A DNA stretch of 64,000 nucleotides from Ancylobacter amanitiformis (lineage in GTDB: Bacteria; Pseudomonadota; Alphaproteobacteria; Rhizobiales; Xanthobacteraceae), in contig NZ_JAUSVR010000007.1 of NCBI RefSeq assembly GCF_030814815.1, positions 62,001 through 126,000 on the forward strand. The letters run 5' to 3'. The position numbers and the translations under genes are program-made. The notes beneath the pieces are model-generated. The model saw nothing but the letters and a program-made list of their open reading frames with translations. It did not search any database and had not been told where the DNA came from. Shown here one piece after another: positions 8,696-17,544 of this stretch (positions are counted from its first letter, which is position 1; each line of letters opens with the position of its first letter).

Positions 8696-9843
8696 TGTCC
8701 GGACCTCGTGGAACCGTCATCGTCGTCGGCGCCGGCATTGCCGGCCTGTCCACCGCCTGGGCGCTGCAGCGGCGGAGCTTCCAGGTCTCGGTATTCGAGC
8801 AGGGCCCCATCCCCAACCCGCGCGCCACCTCCTATGACGACCACCGGATCACCCGGCACGCCTATGGCACGCATGAGGGCTACGCCTATCTCATGCCGGA
8901 GGCCTTCGCCGTCTATGACCGGATGTTCAAGGATACCGGCACCGATCATTTCGACCGCTCGAAGGTGATCTATTTCCTGCGCGAGGAGGTCGGCTGGTAC
9001 GAGCCGACCGTGCGCGCGCTCACCCGCATGGGCTCCGGCTTCCGCGACATCCCGCTCACCGAGGTGGGCGAGCGCTTTCCCATGGTGCAGACCGAGGGTC
9101 TGACCCGCGCGGTGGAGACCGACGAGGGCGGCATGCTCTTTCCCATCCGCATCCTCACCGATCTCGTCGTCATGCTCGGCAATCGCGGCGTGCGCTTTCA
9201 CGCCGACAGCCGCGTGGAGGAGGTGGATCCGGAGGCGGGGCGCGTGGTGGCCAATGGCCGCGAATACCGTGCCGACCATGTGGTGATCGCCGCCGGCGCG
9301 TGGGTGAACGCGCTCACGCCGCTCCTCGCGGATACCGTGGTCGCCTCGCGGCAGGCGGTGATGTATCTCGCCCCGCCGCCGGAACTGGCACAGGCCTGGG
9401 CCGCGGCGCCGGTGTTGATCGACATGGGCGTGGACAGCGGTACCTATACGCTGCCGCCGCGCCGGGGCACCCGGCTCAAGATCGGCGACCATGTCTTCAC
9501 CCGCGCCGGCGACGCCGATGGCGACCGCCTCGCCACCGATGACGACGTGGCCCGGCTGGAGAGCGCGGCGCGCCTCGGCTATCGCGATTTCGGCCGCTAC
9601 CAGGTGCTGGAGCGCAAGATCTGCTTCTACACCGTCACGCGCGATGCCTCCGAGCGTTTCGCGGTGCGCCCCTGGGGCCGGCGCGCCTGGGTGGTCAGCG
9701 CCTGCTCGGGCCACGGCTTCAAGCTCGGGCCGCTGGTCGGCGACAGCGTGGCCGCGGCCATTGCCGGTGAACGCGGGGCGGAGGAAACGATCGCCAAGCT
9801 GGCCGGCCGGCTCGATCTCGCCGAGCCGGCGCCGGCCGCCTGA
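8695..9843 (+). CDS. Monomeric sarcosine-oxidase-like flavoenzyme
   Basis: 382 residues of the MSOX/MTOX family. GAGIAGLSTAWAL is the N-terminal FAD site. A cysteine in KICFYTVT lies where monomeric sarcosine oxidase carries its covalent flavin, and SACSGHGFKLGP matches the conserved SGHGFK segment. Known family reaction: oxidative demethylation of N-methyl amino acids to amine, formaldehyde and H2O2. The start overlaps the preceding stop by one base (TGATG). Last gene of the operon; with two other amine-oxidising units upstream the operon can attack N-substituents repeatedly. Confidence 0.85.
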   Translation: MSGPRGTVIVVGAGIAGLSTAWALQRRSFQVSVFEQGPIPNPRATSYDDHRITRHAYGTHEGYAYLMPEAFAVYDRMFKDTGTDHFDRSKVIYFLREEVGWYEPTVRALTRMGSGFRDIPLTEVGERFPMVQTEGLTRAVETDEGGMLFPIRILTDLVVMLGNRGVRFHADSRVEEVDPEAGRVVANGREYRADHVVIAAGAWVNALTPLLADTVVASRQAVMYLAPPPELAQAWAAAPVLIDMGVDSGTYTLPPRRGTRLKIGDHVFTRAGDADGDRLATDDDVARLESAARLGYRDFGRYQVLERKICFYTVTRDASERFAVRPWGRRAWVVSACSGHGFKLGPLVGDSVAAAIAGERGAEETIAKLAGRLDLAEPAPAA

Positions 9844-9855
9844 GACCGGGCAGAC

Positions 9856-9925
9856 CGACCCTTTCCCCCTGCGGGAGAACGGCCCGCGAAGCGGGTCGGC
9901 GAGGGGCGGGGGGCAGGGAGAGGGC
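9856..9925. repeat. GC-rich intergenic palindromic repeat
   Basis: Between two convergent genes lies a CCCTTTCCCCCTGCGGGAG ... CCCGC-GAA-GCGGG ... GGGCAGGGAGAGGG element, nested inverted repeats of the kind scattered between rhizobial genes. The inner CCCGC/GCGGG hairpin may terminate transcription from both sides. A half-element of the same type is at 27036-27080. Confidence 0.6.
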
Positions 9926-9949
9926 GCGGCCGGTCTCGCGCCGGCAGCC

Positions 9950-10798
9950 TCACCCCACCTCCCGCGCCAGTGCGGCGAGGGCGCCGGGCACCTCGGCCGG
10001 CTGCACCACGGCGGCGCGGATGAGATCATCGAAGCGCTGGTTCAGCAGCCGCACCTGCGGGCTCGCCGTGAACACGAAGAACAGCCCGCCAATGTAGAGA
10101 ATCGCGCGCTGTGGGCCGAACACGGTGAGCGGTGCCGAATAGGTGCGCCGGACATCGAACAGGTGGATGCGCAGGCCGGGATAGAGCGCCTCGCAGGTCT
10201 CGCTCATGACGCGCAGCTGCTCGCGCCGCAGCGCCGCCGGCAGTTGCTCCCACTGCCCCTCGCCACGGGCGAAGGCCTGCAATCCCTGCAGCGGCAGGCA
10301 CGCTTCCTGCGACAGATCGGAGCGCCGCATGCCGTCGAGCCGTTCCTGCGCCCAGCGCGACGTGGCCGCGGCGTCGATTTCCGGCCAGCCGGCATATTCA
10401 TAGGCGATCACCTCCGGCAGCTTCAGGAAATCAGGGAAGCTGCGGGGCACGGTGCGGATGGGATAGCCGGCATTCTCGGCCTCCGCGTACCAGCGCAGGA
10501 AGCGGCCATCGGCCGGCGACCCCGCCTGACCCTCGATGCGCACCTGCTCGACCACGTCGGCGCCCGGCCGCTCCTGGCTGGTGAGGCCGAGCAGCCAGTC
10601 CACCGAGATGCCGTAGCGGGCGGAGAGGATTGCCAGCGTCTCGGCGCGCAGCAGCCGGTCGTTCGTCGGTGACAGAACCTGCGACAGGGTGGAACGGTCG
10701 ATCCCCAGCGAGCGGGCAAAGGCCGAGGGCGGGAGTTTCGAGCGCTGGATCACCAGCGCCAGACGCTCGCGAAAAATCTGCACGACCTGCCGTCGCAT
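9950..10798 (-). CDS. XRE-family regulator with C-terminal ligand-type domain
   Basis: 282 residues. Residues about 10-70 form a Cro/CI helix-turn-helix (FARSLGIDRSTLSQVLSP) followed by SVDWLLGL, typical of XRE proteins. Residues 85-282 form a separate domain of unrecognised family that probably senses a metabolite. GGAG lies eight bases before the ATG. Divergent from the desaturase-EamA-PhnD operon with 127 bases between, so it most likely regulates that operon. Confidence 0.8.
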   Translation of the reverse strand: MRRQVVQIFRERLALVIQRSKLPPSAFARSLGIDRSTLSQVLSPTNDRLLRAETLAILSARYGISVDWLLGLTSQERPGADVVEQVRIEGQAGSPADGRFLRWYAEAENAGYPIRTVPRSFPDFLKLPEVIAYEYAGWPEIDAAATSRWAQERLDGMRRSDLSQEACLPLQGLQAFARGEGQWEQLPAALRREQLRVMSETCEALYPGLRIHLFDVRRTYSAPLTVFGPQRAILYIGGLFFVFTASPQVRLLNQRFDDLIRAAVVQPAEVPGALAALAREVG

Positions 10799-10925
10799 GG
10801 TCTTCGCTCCTGAAACGCACCAACGTTGCTAATTATCACCAGACGGGCACTTTATGCGACAATTCCCACGTGGCGATTTAGTATCCCGCGTTGCGCCGGT
10901 ACCGCCGCAGCGGGAAGATTGTACC
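10799..10925. promoter_or_regulatory. Divergent promoter region between XRE and desaturase genes
   Basis: 127 bases, less GC-rich than the genes. It contains the perfect palindrome CAACGTTG (10821-10828) followed by the AT-rich stretch GCTAATTATCACC, a plausible site for the XRE protein. No convincing sigma-70 hexamers were identified. Confidence 0.35.
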
Positions 10926-11873
10926 ATGGAAATCACCGCTTCCCCGCCCGCAAAGCCCGCAAGTTCAACCCGTCGAGCCAGCGTCGAATGGCCCACGCTC
11001 ACGCTCGCCGCCGTGATCTACGGCGGCTGGGGCCTGGTGACATTCTTCCACGCCGATCTGCCGCTCTATGTGCTGGTGCCTGTGGGGGCCTGGCTGCTGG
11101 CGTGGCAGGGGTCGCTGCAGCATGAGATCATCCACGGCCACCCCACGCGCTGGCGCCGGTTCAACCGGTTTCTCGGCGCGATCCCGCTCTCGCTCTGGCT
11201 GCCCTATGAGCGCTACCGGGTGCTGCACCTGTGCCACCACCGCGACGAGGTGCTGACCGACCCGCTCGACGACCCGGAATCCTATTACTGGACCGAGGAG
11301 CACTGGCAGGAGCTTGGGCTGGTGGGGCGCTGGCTGGTGAAGGCACAGACCCGGCTTGTCGGCCGGCTGGTGATCGGGCCGTTCTGGTCGGTCAGCCGCT
11401 ATCTCCTGTCGGAGGCGAAGACGATGCTGGCCGGCGACCGGCATCTCGCCCGCATCTGGGCGCGGCATCTGGCGGGCTGCGCGGTGATTCTGGCCTGGTT
11501 GGTTTTCGTCTGCGATTTCAATCCGCTCGCCTATGCCGCGCTGATACTCTATCCTGGCACGTCGCTGCTGATGGTCCGCTCCTTCGCCGAGCACAAGGCG
11601 GAGCACGCCGTTTTCAAGCGCACCGCCATCGTGGAGGACTCGCCGGTAATGGGACTGTTGTTCCTCTATAACAATCTCCACGCCGTGCACCACGCCCACC
11701 CGACGCTGCCATGGTACAAGCTGCCGGCGGTCTACCGCGCCAACCGCGCCGCCTTCCTGGAGCGCAATGGCGGCCTGCTCTACAAGGGCTATGGCGAGGT
11801 GTTCCGCCGCTTCCTGCTGCGCGCGCATGACCGGCCGGAACACCCTCTCGGGCGCGTGCCGCTGGATTCATGA
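10926..11873 (+). CDS. Fatty-acid-desaturase/hydroxylase-family membrane protein
   Basis: 315 residues, integral-membrane di-iron family. Three histidine boxes are visible: HEIIHGH (near residue 65), HLCHHRDE (near 100) and HAVHHAHP (near 258), with hydrophobic segments near residues 28-60 and 175-225. These ligate a non-haem di-iron centre that desaturates or hydroxylates alkyl chains. Start ATG 10926 follows a GGAAG; the frame is open upstream but without a better signal. Its stop overlaps the next start by 4 bases. Being co-transcribed with a permease and a PhnD-like protein rather than with lipid genes, it may act on a small molecule; this is inference. Confidence 0.82.
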   Translation: MEITASPPAKPASSTRRASVEWPTLTLAAVIYGGWGLVTFFHADLPLYVLVPVGAWLLAWQGSLQHEIIHGHPTRWRRFNRFLGAIPLSLWLPYERYRVLHLCHHRDEVLTDPLDDPESYYWTEEHWQELGLVGRWLVKAQTRLVGRLVIGPFWSVSRYLLSEAKTMLAGDRHLARIWARHLAGCAVILAWLVFVCDFNPLAYAALILYPGTSLLMVRSFAEHKAEHAVFKRTAIVEDSPVMGLLFLYNNLHAVHHAHPTLPWYKLPAVYRANRAAFLERNGGLLYKGYGEVFRRFLLRAHDRPEHPLGRVPLDS

Positions 11874-12829
11874 GGCTCCCCGCGATCTCCCGCAGCACGC
11901 TCATCGGGGCCGGCTTCATGCTGGCCTCGGGCCTTGTCGTCTCCTTCATGGAGGCGGCGGTGCGCGGGGTGAGCCAGACGCTGCATCCGTTCATCCTGGT
12001 CTTCTGGCGCGAATTGTTCAGCGTGGCGCTGCTGCTGCCGCTGTGGTCCTTTGCCGGCTGTCCGCGCGTGGCGCGCGCGCGGCTGCCGCTGCACGCCCTG
12101 CGCGCCGTGCTGAATGGCGGGGCCATCCTCACCTGGTATCTCGCCCTGCGCAGCCTGCCGCTGGCGGAGGCGACGGCGCTCGGCTTCACCGCCATCCTGT
12201 TCGCGGCGATGGGCAGCCGCGCCGTGCTGGGCGAGCGGGTCTTCCCGCTGCAATGGATCGCCATCGCCGTCGGCCTGGGCGGTGCGCTGCTCGTCGTCGG
12301 GCCGCATATCGGGCGGGATGTCGCGCTCGGGCTGGTGGGGGGGCACACCTTCGCCCTGGGCGATGCGCGCAGCTTCGGCGCGGCGGCGGCGCTGGGCTCG
12401 GCGGTGCTGTTCGCCGCCTCCATGCTGGTGGCCAAGCTGCAGTCGCGCGGCGACGGCAGCGCGGTGAGCGCGCTGCTGCTGGCTATCGGCATGGGTGCGC
12501 TGGCCGGCCTGCTCGCGGTGCCGCTGTGGACCTGGCCGAGCGCGAGCGACTTTGCCTGGCTGGGCTTCTTCGCCGTCTGCAACGTGTTCGGGCAGGTATT
12601 CTTCCTGGAGGCGATGCGCCGGGCCAGCGCCTCGGTGGTTATCCCGCTCGATGTCTTCCGGCTGGTCTGGGCGCTGGTGTTCGGCGTCGCCATCTATGCC
12701 GAATGGCCCACGCCGCCGGCGCTGATCGGCGCCGTGCTTATCGCGGGATCCGCCATCCTCGTGGTGTTCGGCGCGCGACGCGGCGTCGTGGCGGCGACAG
12801 GAGCCGCCGGACAGGTCGAGGCAGGATGA
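11870..12829 (+). CDS. EamA-family (DMT) permease
   Basis: 319 residues with about ten hydrophobic segments in two repeated EamA halves, residues about 15-145 and 165-295; the segment LRAVLNGGAILTWYLALRSL ends the third helix of the first half. Drug/metabolite transporters of this family usually export amino acids or small metabolites at the inner membrane. It overlaps the desaturase gene (ATGA) and the next gene (ATGATGA), so it is translationally coupled. Substrate unknown; presumably linked to the desaturase product. Confidence 0.85.
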   Translation: MRLPAISRSTLIGAGFMLASGLVVSFMEAAVRGVSQTLHPFILVFWRELFSVALLLPLWSFAGCPRVARARLPLHALRAVLNGGAILTWYLALRSLPLAEATALGFTAILFAAMGSRAVLGERVFPLQWIAIAVGLGGALLVVGPHIGRDVALGLVGGHTFALGDARSFGAAAALGSAVLFAASMLVAKLQSRGDGSAVSALLLAIGMGALAGLLAVPLWTWPSASDFAWLGFFAVCNVFGQVFFLEAMRRASASVVIPLDVFRLVWALVFGVAIYAEWPTPPALIGAVLIAGSAILVVFGARRGVVAATGAAGQVEAG

Positions 12830-13650
12830 TGAATGACGCTTCTCCCGGCCTCGCCAATCTCGGCGTGTATGATCCGCCCTGGCTCCATGCCGCCAATGAC
12901 GCGCTCTGGGCGGCGATCCGCGCGCGTCTTGCCGGCCGTGGCCAGCGCGACGTGCCCGCAATGCTGGAGCGCACGCGTGCGCTGCGCGCCATCTGGCACG
13001 ACCCGGCGCTGCTGGTCGGACAGACCTGCGGCTATCCCTTGATGACCGAACTGGGCGAGGCGGTGAGGGTGGTCGGCGCGCCGGTCTATGCGCTGCCCGG
13101 TTGCGAGGGCGCGCGCCATTGCAGCCTCATCGTGGTGCGCGCGGACGCGCCATTCGAGCGTCTTGAGGATCTGCGCGGCTGCCGGGTGGCCATGAACGGG
13201 CCGGACAGCAATACCGGAATGAACCTGCTGCGCCACGCCATAGCCCCGCTGGCCCGCGAGGGCCGCTTCTTCGGAGCGGTGCTGACCAGCGGCGGGCATC
13301 TGCTGAGCATGGAAAGCGTGCAGGGCGGCGCCGCGGACGTCGCCGCTATCGACTGCGTGACGTTCGGCCTTGCCGACCTGCATAGGCCGGACCTCGTCGC
13401 GGGCCTGCGCGTGCTCGCCCGCACGGCCGCGGGGCCGACGCTGCCCTTCATCACCCGCGGCGGCGCCCGGCCGGAAGCGGCGGAGGAATTGCGCCAGGCC
13501 ATCAACGAGGCGCTGGCAGAGGCGCAGGACGATCCGCTCATCGCCGGGCTGGCACTCAAGCGCTTGGAGCCGGCCGACCCGGCCGATTATGAAGTGCTGC
13601 TGCGCTATGAGGCCGACGCGGTGGCCATGGGCTATCCCGCCCTCGCCTGA
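12826..13650 (+). CDS. PhnD-like phosphate/phosphonate-type binding-protein family member, no signal peptide
   Basis: 274 residues of the PhnD/SsuA/transferrin-like superfamily: YDPPWLHAANDALWAAIRAR, GQTCGYPL, LPGCEGARHCSLIV, NGPDSNTGMNLLR, and AADVAAIDCVTF are the family's conserved stretches. No N-terminal signal is present and no phosphonate ABC permease is nearby, so it may be a cytoplasmic ligand-binding or enzymatic variant. Two adjacent ATGs (12826, 12829) overlap the EamA stop; GGCAGG precedes them. Function unresolved. Confidence 0.72.
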   Translation: MMNDASPGLANLGVYDPPWLHAANDALWAAIRARLAGRGQRDVPAMLERTRALRAIWHDPALLVGQTCGYPLMTELGEAVRVVGAPVYALPGCEGARHCSLIVVRADAPFERLEDLRGCRVAMNGPDSNTGMNLLRHAIAPLAREGRFFGAVLTSGGHLLSMESVQGGAADVAAIDCVTFGLADLHRPDLVAGLRVLARTAAGPTLPFITRGGARPEAAEELRQAINEALAEAQDDPLIAGLALKRLEPADPADYEVLLRYEADAVAMGYPALA

Positions 13651-13672
13651 CGGCTCATGGAGGGCGTCAGGC
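13645..13672. terminator. Hairpin spanning the stops of two convergent genes
   Basis: GCCTGACG (13645-13652) and CGTCAGGC (13665-13672) form an 8-bp stem with a 12-base loop. Each arm contains the stop codon of one of the two convergent genes. No U-tract, so it is only a possible bidirectional terminator. Confidence 0.4.
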
Positions 13673-15700
13673 CATCGACGGCGCCGGGCTGCGGCCGAGT
13701 TCCCCGCGCGGCAGATGGCAGCGAATGGCGTGGCCATGCGCGTCCGCCGTGAAGGGGGGCTCCTCGGTGTCGCAGATCGGGCCGATGCGCCGGGGGCAAC
13801 GCGTGTGGAACAGGCAGCCGGCCGGCGGGCTGACCCCGCTCGGGATGGCGCCGGTGAGCCGGATGCGTCCGGTCCGCTCGCCGCTGACCGAGGGCGCGGC
13901 CGAGAGCAGCGCCTCGGTATAGGGATGATGGGGGCCATCCAGCACCCGGGCCGCCGGGCCGACTTCCAGCAGGCGCCCGAGATAGAGCACGGCGATCCAG
14001 TCGGAGAGATAGCGCACCACGCCGAGATCGTGCGAGATCAGCAGATAGGCGACCTGCCGCTCCGCCTGCAACTCGGCCAGCAGGTTGAGGATCGCCGCCT
14101 GCACCGACACATCCAGCGCCGAGGTCGGCTCGTCGCACACCACGAGGCGCGGATTGCCGGCAAAGGCGCGGGCGACCGCCACGCGCTGTTTCATGCCGCC
14201 CGAGAGCTGGCGGGGGCGGGCGGAAAGCTGGCGCGCGGTGAGGCGCACCGATTCCAGCAGCCGCGTCACCTGCGCCTCGCGCTTCGCGCCGGAGAGCCCG
14301 CCGAGCCGGGTGATCGCCCGGCCGATCAGCCGCCGCACGCTGTGCGAGCGGTTGAGCGCCGAATCCGGGTTCTGGAACACGATCTGCAGTGTCTTGATCT
14401 GCTCGGCGGTGCGGCGGCGCACCTCCGGGGCGAGCGCCGCGCCGTCCAGCGCCATGCCACCGCCCGCGTCCGGCGCGATGAGGCCGAGCAGCGCATGGGC
14501 GAGCGTGCTCTTGCCGCTGCCGGATTCACCGACCAGACCCAGCGTCTCGCCCGGCATCAGCCGCAGCGAAACGTCGCGCAGCGCCTGCACCGCATAGGGC
14601 GCGGAGCCATAGGTTTTGGACAGCGCGGTGAGTTCGAGCACCGGCGTGCCGGCTCCGGTGCCGGCGGGCGCGAGGGTGCCGGCGGCGGCGCGGGGCTCGG
14701 CATGGGGCAGATCGGCGACGCGGTCGTGATGATGGCAGCGGCTCACCCGCCCCGCGCCCGTGGCCACCAGCGGTGGATCGATCGTGCGGCAGGTCTCGTC
14801 CGCCAGCGCGCAGCGCGGGGCGAAGACGCAGCCGGCCGTGATCGAGCCGGGAGCCGGCGGGAAGCCGGGAATGGTGTCGAGGGGCGCGAGGTCCTTGCGC
14901 AGGCCCGGCCGCGGCAGGCAGCGCAGCAGCCCTGCCGTGTAGGGATGGCGCGGCTCGGCGAACAGGTCGCGCACCGGCCCTTCTTCCACCAGCCGGCCAG
15001 CGTAAAGCACGCCGACCCGGTCGCACAGCCCGGCAATGGCGCCGAGATTGTGGCTGATGAACAGGATGGACGCACCGAATTCGCGCCGCAGCGTGTCGAC
15101 GAGATCGAGGATTTCCGCCTCGATCGTGGCATCGAGCCCCGTGGTCGGTTCGTCGAGGATGAGCAGCGAGGGATCCTTGGCGAGCGCCATGGCGATGACC
15201 ACGCGCTGCTGCATGCCGCCCGAGAGCTGATGCGGATAGCGCTCCATGACACGGGCGGGCGAGGAAATGCGCACCCGCGTCAGCATCTCCTCCGCGCGCC
15301 GGCGCGCCTCGTGGCCCGAGGCGCCGAGAATCTCGAACGCCTCGGCGACCTGGCGGCCGATGGTGATCGAGGGATTGAGCGCGCGGCCGGGGTCCTGGAA
15401 CACCATGGCGACCTCGCGGGCGCGCATCTGCAGCAGTGCCGCGCGGTCGAGCGCGCCGACGTCGCGCCCGTTGATGAGCGCGCGCCCGCCCGAAAGGCGC
15501 CCGTTCGCCGGCAGCACGCGCTGCACGGCGAGCGCCACGGTGGACTTGCCCGAGCCTGATTCGCCCACGAGGCCATAGACCTCGCCCTTGGCGATGGACA
15601 GGTTCACCTGGCTCAGCACCGGCACGGCGCGGCCGCGGATCCGGTAGGAGACGCTCATGTCGTCGAGCCGGAGGACGGGCGGAACGGCGAGGTCGGTCAT
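13667..15700 (-). CDS. Fused dipeptide/oligopeptide ABC transporter ATPase (DppD-DppF type)
   Basis: 677 residues with two complete ABC domains in tandem. The first has Walker A GESGSGKST near residue 45, signature LSGGMQQR and Walker B LLILDEPTTGLD. The second has GESGSGKST near 395, LSGGMKQR and LVVCDEPTSALD. Each ends in the Cys-containing peptide-transporter tail (C-x-F-x-x-R-C and CLFHTRC), typical of Dpp/Opp ATPases. It powers import through the two permeases upstream. Start ATG 15700 overlaps the DppC stop (ATGA); the longer open frame is discarded. Last gene of a four-gene operon. Confidence 0.93.
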   Translation of the reverse strand: MTDLAVPPVLRLDDMSVSYRIRGRAVPVLSQVNLSIAKGEVYGLVGESGSGKSTVALAVQRVLPANGRLSGGRALINGRDVGALDRAALLQMRAREVAMVFQDPGRALNPSITIGRQVAEAFEILGASGHEARRRAEEMLTRVRISSPARVMERYPHQLSGGMQQRVVIAMALAKDPSLLILDEPTTGLDATIEAEILDLVDTLRREFGASILFISHNLGAIAGLCDRVGVLYAGRLVEEGPVRDLFAEPRHPYTAGLLRCLPRPGLRKDLAPLDTIPGFPPAPGSITAGCVFAPRCALADETCRTIDPPLVATGAGRVSRCHHHDRVADLPHAEPRAAAGTLAPAGTGAGTPVLELTALSKTYGSAPYAVQALRDVSLRLMPGETLGLVGESGSGKSTLAHALLGLIAPDAGGGMALDGAALAPEVRRRTAEQIKTLQIVFQNPDSALNRSHSVRRLIGRAITRLGGLSGAKREAQVTRLLESVRLTARQLSARPRQLSGGMKQRVAVARAFAGNPRLVVCDEPTSALDVSVQAAILNLLAELQAERQVAYLLISHDLGVVRYLSDWIAVLYLGRLLEVGPAARVLDGPHHPYTEALLSAAPSVSGERTGRIRLTGAIPSGVSPPAGCLFHTRCPRRIGPICDTEEPPFTADAHGHAIRCHLPRGELGRSPAPSMA

Positions 15701-16575
15701 TCGGCCAGAGCCCTCTGCAGGGATTCGGCGGCGAGGTTCACGCCCACGATCAGCGAGGCCGTCGCCGCGGTGTCGAACACCACGGTCCACCAGAAGCCGC
15801 CGATCAGCACGCCGTAATTCTCGGCGATGGCGAGGCCCCAGTCGGGCGTCGGCGGTTGCACGCCGAAGCCCAGGAAGCTCAGCGAGGCGATGGTGAAGAT
15901 GGCGTAGCCCAGCCGCACCGTGCCTTCGACGATGATGGGCGGCATGATGTTGGGCAGGATCTCGACGCTCATGATGTAGGGCGCGCTTTCCCCGCGCACG
16001 GCCGCCGCCGCCACATAGTCGAGATGGCGCTCGGTGAGCACCGCCGCGCGCACGGTGCGCGCCACCAGCGGGGCGAAGACGAGGCCGACCACCACCACCA
16101 CGGTGGGCGTGGAGGGTCCCAGCGCCACCAGCACCAGCAGCGCGACGATGATGAGCGGCAGCGAGAGCATCACCTCCAGCAGCCGCCCGACAATGGCGTC
16201 CACCCAGCCGCCGAAATAGCCGGTGATGAGGCCGATGGCGGTGCCGGCCACGGTGCCGACCAGCGTCGCCAGCGGCGCGATGGTGAGGATGGCCCGCGCG
16301 CCCACCAGCACGCGCGAGAACACGTCGCGGCCGATCTGGTCGGTGCCGAACCAGTGCTCGGCAGAGGGCGGCTGCAGCGTGTTCAGGAGGTCGTCGGCAT
16401 AGGGGTCATAAGGCACGAAAGACGGCGCGAACACGGCGCAGACCGCCCAGAACAGCAGGATCGTGATGCCGATCAGGAAGCTCGGCGTGCGCAGCAGCCG
16501 GCCGACCACCCCGCGCGTGCGGCCTTCCCGGGCCACGCTGGGCGCGGGTTCGGTGAGGGGCAGCGCCTCGCTCAT
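15697..16575 (-). CDS. Dipeptide-type ABC transporter permease (DppC-like)
   Basis: 292 residues. An N-terminal transmembrane helix (residues about 33-50) and the TDQIGRDVFSRVLVGAR motif typify DppC/OppC. A five-helix binding-protein-dependent permease domain follows, with the EAA-type loop near residue 190. Forms the membrane channel with the next-upstream gene. Overlaps its neighbours on both sides by 4 bases. Confidence 0.93.
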   Translation of the reverse strand: MSEALPLTEPAPSVAREGRTRGVVGRLLRTPSFLIGITILLFWAVCAVFAPSFVPYDPYADDLLNTLQPPSAEHWFGTDQIGRDVFSRVLVGARAILTIAPLATLVGTVAGTAIGLITGYFGGWVDAIVGRLLEVMLSLPLIIVALLVLVALGPSTPTVVVVVGLVFAPLVARTVRAAVLTERHLDYVAAAAVRGESAPYIMSVEILPNIMPPIIVEGTVRLGYAIFTIASLSFLGFGVQPPTPDWGLAIAENYGVLIGGFWWTVVFDTAATASLIVGVNLAAESLQRALAE

Positions 16576-17537
16576 CGGCGTCCTCCCGTCCGAAGTCGCG
16601 GGTCGAGCAGCGTCGTCACGATGTCAGCCAGCAATGTCGTCACCACGAAGAACGCACCGACGGTGAGGATGCCCGCCTGCAGCATGGCGAAATCCTTGGC
16701 GCGGGCGGCACCGAGCACGAGGCTGCCAATGCCCTGGTAGCGGAACAGCGATTCCACCACCACCAGCCCGCCCAGCGCATAGCCCATCTGCGCCGCGATG
16801 ACGGTGATGGTCGGCAGCAGCGCGTTGCGCAGCACATGGCGCGACAGAACCGTGCGCCACGGCAGGCCCTTGAGGATGGCGGTGCGCGTGTAGTCGGCCG
16901 AGAGCGCCTCCACCATGCCGGCCCGCGTCATCCGGGCGATGTAGCCGAACAGCACGATGACCAGCGGCAGCGCCGGCAGGATGAGATGCTGCAGCTGCAC
17001 CAGCGGCCCGCTGCCGGCCGGCCAGGTCGCCGAGAGCGGCAGCCAGCGCAGCAGCACCGCGAAGACGAGGATCAGCGCGATGGACGAGACGAATTCCGGG
17101 ATCACCGTCAGCGAAAGGCCGGCGACGCTGATCAGCCGGTCGATCGGACGCCCGGCGCGCAGGGCGGCCAGCACGCCGGCGCCGATGCCCAGCGGCACCA
17201 CGATGGCGAAGACCGTGGCGGCGAGCTTGAGCGAATTCACCAGCGCGCTGCCGATGAACGGCGCGACCGGCGAGCGATAGGCATAGGACTGCCCCATGTC
17301 GCCGGTGATGAGGCCGCCCATCCAGGACAGGTAGATCTCCACCGGCGGCCGGTCGGACCCGAGTTTCTCGTTCAGCGCGGCGACCGCGCGCGGATCGGCC
17401 AGCGGGCCGAGGATCGCCCGGGCGGGGTCGCCCGGGAGAACCTGGCAGCCGAAGAAGACAACGACGCTGAGCAGCCACAGGGTGAGCAGACTCAGCGCCA
17501 GCCTCTTGAGGAGGAAAGGCCCCAACGCGCCTGACAT
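16572..17537 (-). CDS. Dipeptide-type ABC transporter permease (DppB-like)
   Basis: 321 residues. FLLKRLALSLLTLWLLSVVVFF at the N-terminus, the LPGDPARAILG motif and GDMGQSYAYRSPVAPFI match DppB/OppB, followed by the permease domain. The start at 17537 leaves seven bases after the binding-protein gene; the open frame extends further upstream but into that gene. Pairs with the DppC-like protein. Confidence 0.92.
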   Translation of the reverse strand: MSGALGPFLLKRLALSLLTLWLLSVVVFFGCQVLPGDPARAILGPLADPRAVAALNEKLGSDRPPVEIYLSWMGGLITGDMGQSYAYRSPVAPFIGSALVNSLKLAATVFAIVVPLGIGAGVLAALRAGRPIDRLISVAGLSLTVIPEFVSSIALILVFAVLLRWLPLSATWPAGSGPLVQLQHLILPALPLVIVLFGYIARMTRAGMVEALSADYTRTAILKGLPWRTVLSRHVLRNALLPTITVIAAQMGYALGGLVVVESLFRYQGIGSLVLGAARAKDFAMLQAGILTVGAFFVVTTLLADIVTTLLDPRLRTGGRR

Positions 17538-17544
17538 GGGCGGA

